DNA from: Phalacrocorax aristotelis
Lineage: Eukaryota > Chordata > Aves > Suliformes > Phalacrocoracidae
DNA length: 64,000 nt
Direction: 5' to 3'
Assembly (NCBI RefSeq): GCF_949628215.1
Contig: NC_134297.1
Location: 1,550,001-1,614,000 of the forward strand
Positions 61,101-64,000 of this stretch are shown here, piece after piece. Position numbers and translations under genes: made by a program. Position 1 is the stretch's first letter. Every line of letters begins with the position of its first letter. The notes under the pieces are model-generated. The model had not been told where the DNA came from, searched no databases, and worked only from the letters and a program-made list of their open reading frames with translations.

Positions 61101-64000
61101 ATCCACTGCTGAAGGTGCTGTACAAATGCCCCAAACACAGGCAAGCAAGGACCCCCGGCACGTATGGCTGCCTTTCATCCTGAGTTTGGGGTACTGGTAC
61201 TGTAGGCAATGCTCAGTGCTATCCTTGCAGTTTGAGGCTACAGGCAGTCCTTCCAGTCCACTCAAGACTCAGAGAGACATTGCTAATGCAAAGTGAGGAA
61301 CACTACTCTGTTCACCTGAGCGACGTTGGATACCTTAAAGATGTGATTTTTGTGAGGGCTAAGGGTCAACAGTTTTGGTCTTTTGAAGAGTCTAAACAGT
61401 GCAATCAAGAAATGAGCTGTTTAGAAGATTTATGTCCTGTTACTGCTTCCTTCAAAAGACACTGCTGACATGTGCTGCCTTGGCTGTCAGCGTTGGCAGT
61501 TCTTGGTTAAGAACATGATATAATCATCAGTGTATTTATCAGCAGGGACAAAAGACAAATGTATTTGAGCAAGGGAAAAAAGAGGGAGATGGAGACCTAC
61601 GATTAATTTTAGAAATAATAAGCTGCAAGTTGCAGAGTCACAAAGCGGAGGTTGGAATGCAGTTTTCCAGAGTTTGTAAAGACTCATTTAATTGCTATAG
61701 AAACTGAGCAGCAAACAGGTAATTTTCTCTGCAAATTGCTTCTATCACCTCTGTAATGCTCTGCAAGAGGGATGTATTTCCCTTGTGTCTTCTCAATCCC
61801 CTGTTATTTTCATTATAAATTCAATTAAGCTCTTCTACAGAACATTCTATGACCTATGAGCTGAGTTTTGTTTTTCTGTCAGAGTGATGACAGAAATGAG
61901 CTGCTGAATTACGTGGCAATTGGATTTCTTTTTCCTGTGTAAATATTTCAAATGATATTAAGCAGTGGAGACATTCACTTTCCTCAGCTGAATCAATACA
62001 GCTGAAGTTAAGAGAGAGAGCTGTACAGAAAAGGTCTGAATGTCTGAAGTACGCCTTCCAGCCAGTCCTTTCCCCCTTTGGATGATGGCTGCAGCTGCCA
62101 CTCTGCAGAACAACTCGAGAGCAGATTATCTCTGTGCAAATCAGGTAAATGCAAGCAGCTCTAGGACCAAAGCTCCAAACACAGCAATCTGCACAGCAGA
62201 AATCAATCCAGAAAAATATCCTACTCGTTGTTGTGGAATTGGCATTTAAGGATCCTCCCTAGATTAGAGGACAGCTGAATGCCACTTCCTTGTGATAGCT
62301 TTTTCTTTCTGTGCCTGCCCTCGTTGCAAGATATTATTATTCCACAGAGGACTCTTCAGAGTGTCCTCTTTGTTTTACTCGGGACTGGTTACCAAGCAAC
62401 ACATGCTATATTATTGATGTTCCAATAGAACATAACTTGAATGGGACACTTTTTGCTTCGGTTTTCTCTTTTTTTAAAGAGAAGATTTATTCTAGGCTAA
62501 TTCCCAGTTTCTAATATCCTGCCCCTTTCATACAGTTAGTTGACACTATTGGATGTTATCAAATCACAAGATTACCAGGACCCCAGGTTACACAAATTAT
62601 GTCTGATGACAGATATTATTATAATTACCATTTACGTTATCATGCATAGGTCCTCAAAACAGGATCTAGGCTGTCTTGTGTGGGAAAAAAAGATTCCTGC
62701 ATTTTTCCATTTTAGCCAAGTGACATTTGAGAACATCTGCCTTTCTTCCTGTCTGACAAGCAGCTTGTGGAGTCACTGATACAGTAAAGCCAGAAGTTTT
62801 GGAAACACTCAGCACTCACAGCTGAGTCCAGATTTCTGAAGACCCTTACAACCTGCTTTCTATATTTCAGCTGCAGGATTTTCAGAGCTGGACATAAAAA
62901 TCAAGAAAAAAAAAAACAAACCATCCTTTCTGAATAATTAAACCTTTAATGCCTGCTGTCACTCAGCATTTATGAGGGATTTTGGTATCCTAAACCTTTC
63001 AACTTCACTGTCGGAGAAGAGGCAGAAGCAAGAAAAGATCACATGATATTAGCTGTCATCGAGGTCAAATATGTAAAAAACAGACTGATAGTTAAAAAAA
63101 TATATAAAATTGAAAGTCCTACATTTTCCGTATCACATTAGCACATACCCCAACCGCTTTTCTATTATTCCCCTCATCTATCACAAATGCCATCACATGT
63201 AGGAAGAGCAGAGATCAAAGAAGTGCATACATATGGATAAGGCATGAGGAAGTGAACCATGCTGCTTTTAATTCTCGTGTCTCTGCAACTCGGTGAAAGC
63301 AACAATTGTGATCAATGCAGACAAGCTGGGAAACATGCACTGTGCACAACAGGCAGAAGCCTGTCCTTCATGCCTCACTTTCCCTCTCCTCCATCTGCTA
63401 CCTGGAGATTAAAGGGAATAAAATGAACACCAGAGGTTCCTGTCACAAATTTAAGACCCTGGGAGAACACATGTAAAAACAAAAAACCAACCAAAACGCC
63501 CCCCCCAACCAAAAAACCCCCCAAGCTACAAAACCCCTCCTTGGACTTATTTCAGTTACTGCTGAGATTTTGTGTTGTTATTTGGGCTGTTGGATTTTTT
63601 TTTTCCTTTTATTTTTTTAAGCCATTACTAGTACGGGGGGGGAGACCAGTATTCCTGCTGCCAGTCTCATCCATCATCTTGCAGAATTTCAAGCATCACT
63701 GCTAAGAAAAACATCTTCAAAGTGATATTGGAGTAAAAATGTCACACCAAGGGAGAGCTATCTGTCTATGCCTCATACTTCTTTAATGTTATGCCTTTGA
63801 CAGCTTAACAACAGCTAAACAGCTTAGGTCTCAGCAAGACATTTTCAGGCTGTTTGAGTATGAAAAGTATGACATTTTAATTAGAGGCAAAGCTTCCGAT
63901 TGGCTACAAACACCCCTCTGTTTGAGGCTAAGCATGAGGAGTGCTGTTCCTGCAGTACAGCACATGGCATCAGCTGTGGCTGCACGGGTTTGAGTCCTGC
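55121..64000. other. Distal downstream intergenic DNA, no gene recognised
   Basis: Nothing with coding character beyond chance frames; the longest, 139 codons on the - strand at 58210-58629, ends in a Trp/Phe-rich low-complexity tail made by an A/C-rich tract. Other contents are low-complexity stretches at about 58212-58255 and 63475-63660. I recognise no transposon. Confidence 0.6.
63475..63655. repeat. Cluster of low-complexity tracts (A/C-rich, poly-T, G run)
   Basis: An AAAACC/CCCC-type A/C-rich stretch (about 63475-63530) is followed by a T-rich run (about 63593-63620) and a nine-base G run near 63636-63644. No transposon body is recognisable around them. Confidence 0.75.

Noticed and set aside
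1..64000. CRISPR arrays, operons, prophage, toxin-antitoxin or other prokaryotic systems
   Set aside because: The sequence is a vertebrate locus with spliced exons, CR1 and LTR elements. No regularly spaced direct repeats or dense gene strings occur.

Overview
This window looks like vertebrate, and specifically bird, nuclear DNA. It holds one gene I can identify with certainty: DRD2, the D2 dopamine receptor, complete and intact on the + strand. Seven coding exons with consensus splice sites join in frame into a 446-residue long-isoform receptor (D2L). An upstream non-coding exon can also be placed. The bird assignment rests on two CR1 retrotransposon 3' ends of avian type, a solo LTR that I recognise as a common avian ERVL-like family, and the sequence of the receptor. 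The LTR family suggests a neoavian species, but I cannot name it.

Layout. Positions 1-9.6 kb are upstream flank with no recognisable gene; an ERVL-like solo LTR lies at about 6.03-6.62 kb and a 16-base G run at 9.09 kb. A CpG island occupies about 9.6-10.25 kb and is the likely promoter region of DRD2. A non-coding exon ends at 10670. A 21.4 kb first intron (10671-32086) follows, with no recognisable gene inside it; it holds a purine-rich repeat, a cluster of TGCATG motifs and some AT-rich, homeodomain-site-rich blocks that resemble conserved enhancers. The coding exons lie compactly between 32118 and 39737. They include the alternatively spliced 87-bp cassette (37896-37982) that separates the D2L and D2S isoforms. 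The 3' UTR probably runs to about 41.14 kb, with at least three candidate AATAAA signals.

The 22.8 kb downstream of DRD2 is mostly non-coding. It has two CR1 copies (about 48.02-48.12 and 54.50-55.12 kb, both on the - strand), low-complexity tracts, and one weak candidate exon on the - strand at 51.65-51.85 kb. In mammals ANKK1 lies here, convergent with DRD2 and within about 10 kb. I see no ankyrin-repeat or kinase reading frame in this interval.

There is no operon, CRISPR array, phage or other prokaryotic system here, and I found no convincing new protein system. The points most worth a second look are the regulatory architecture of DRD2 (offset CpG island and leader exon, LTR upstream, enhancer-like blocks), the apparent absence of ANKK1, a 20-bp tandem duplication just upstream of an exon acceptor, and the candidate - strand exon.
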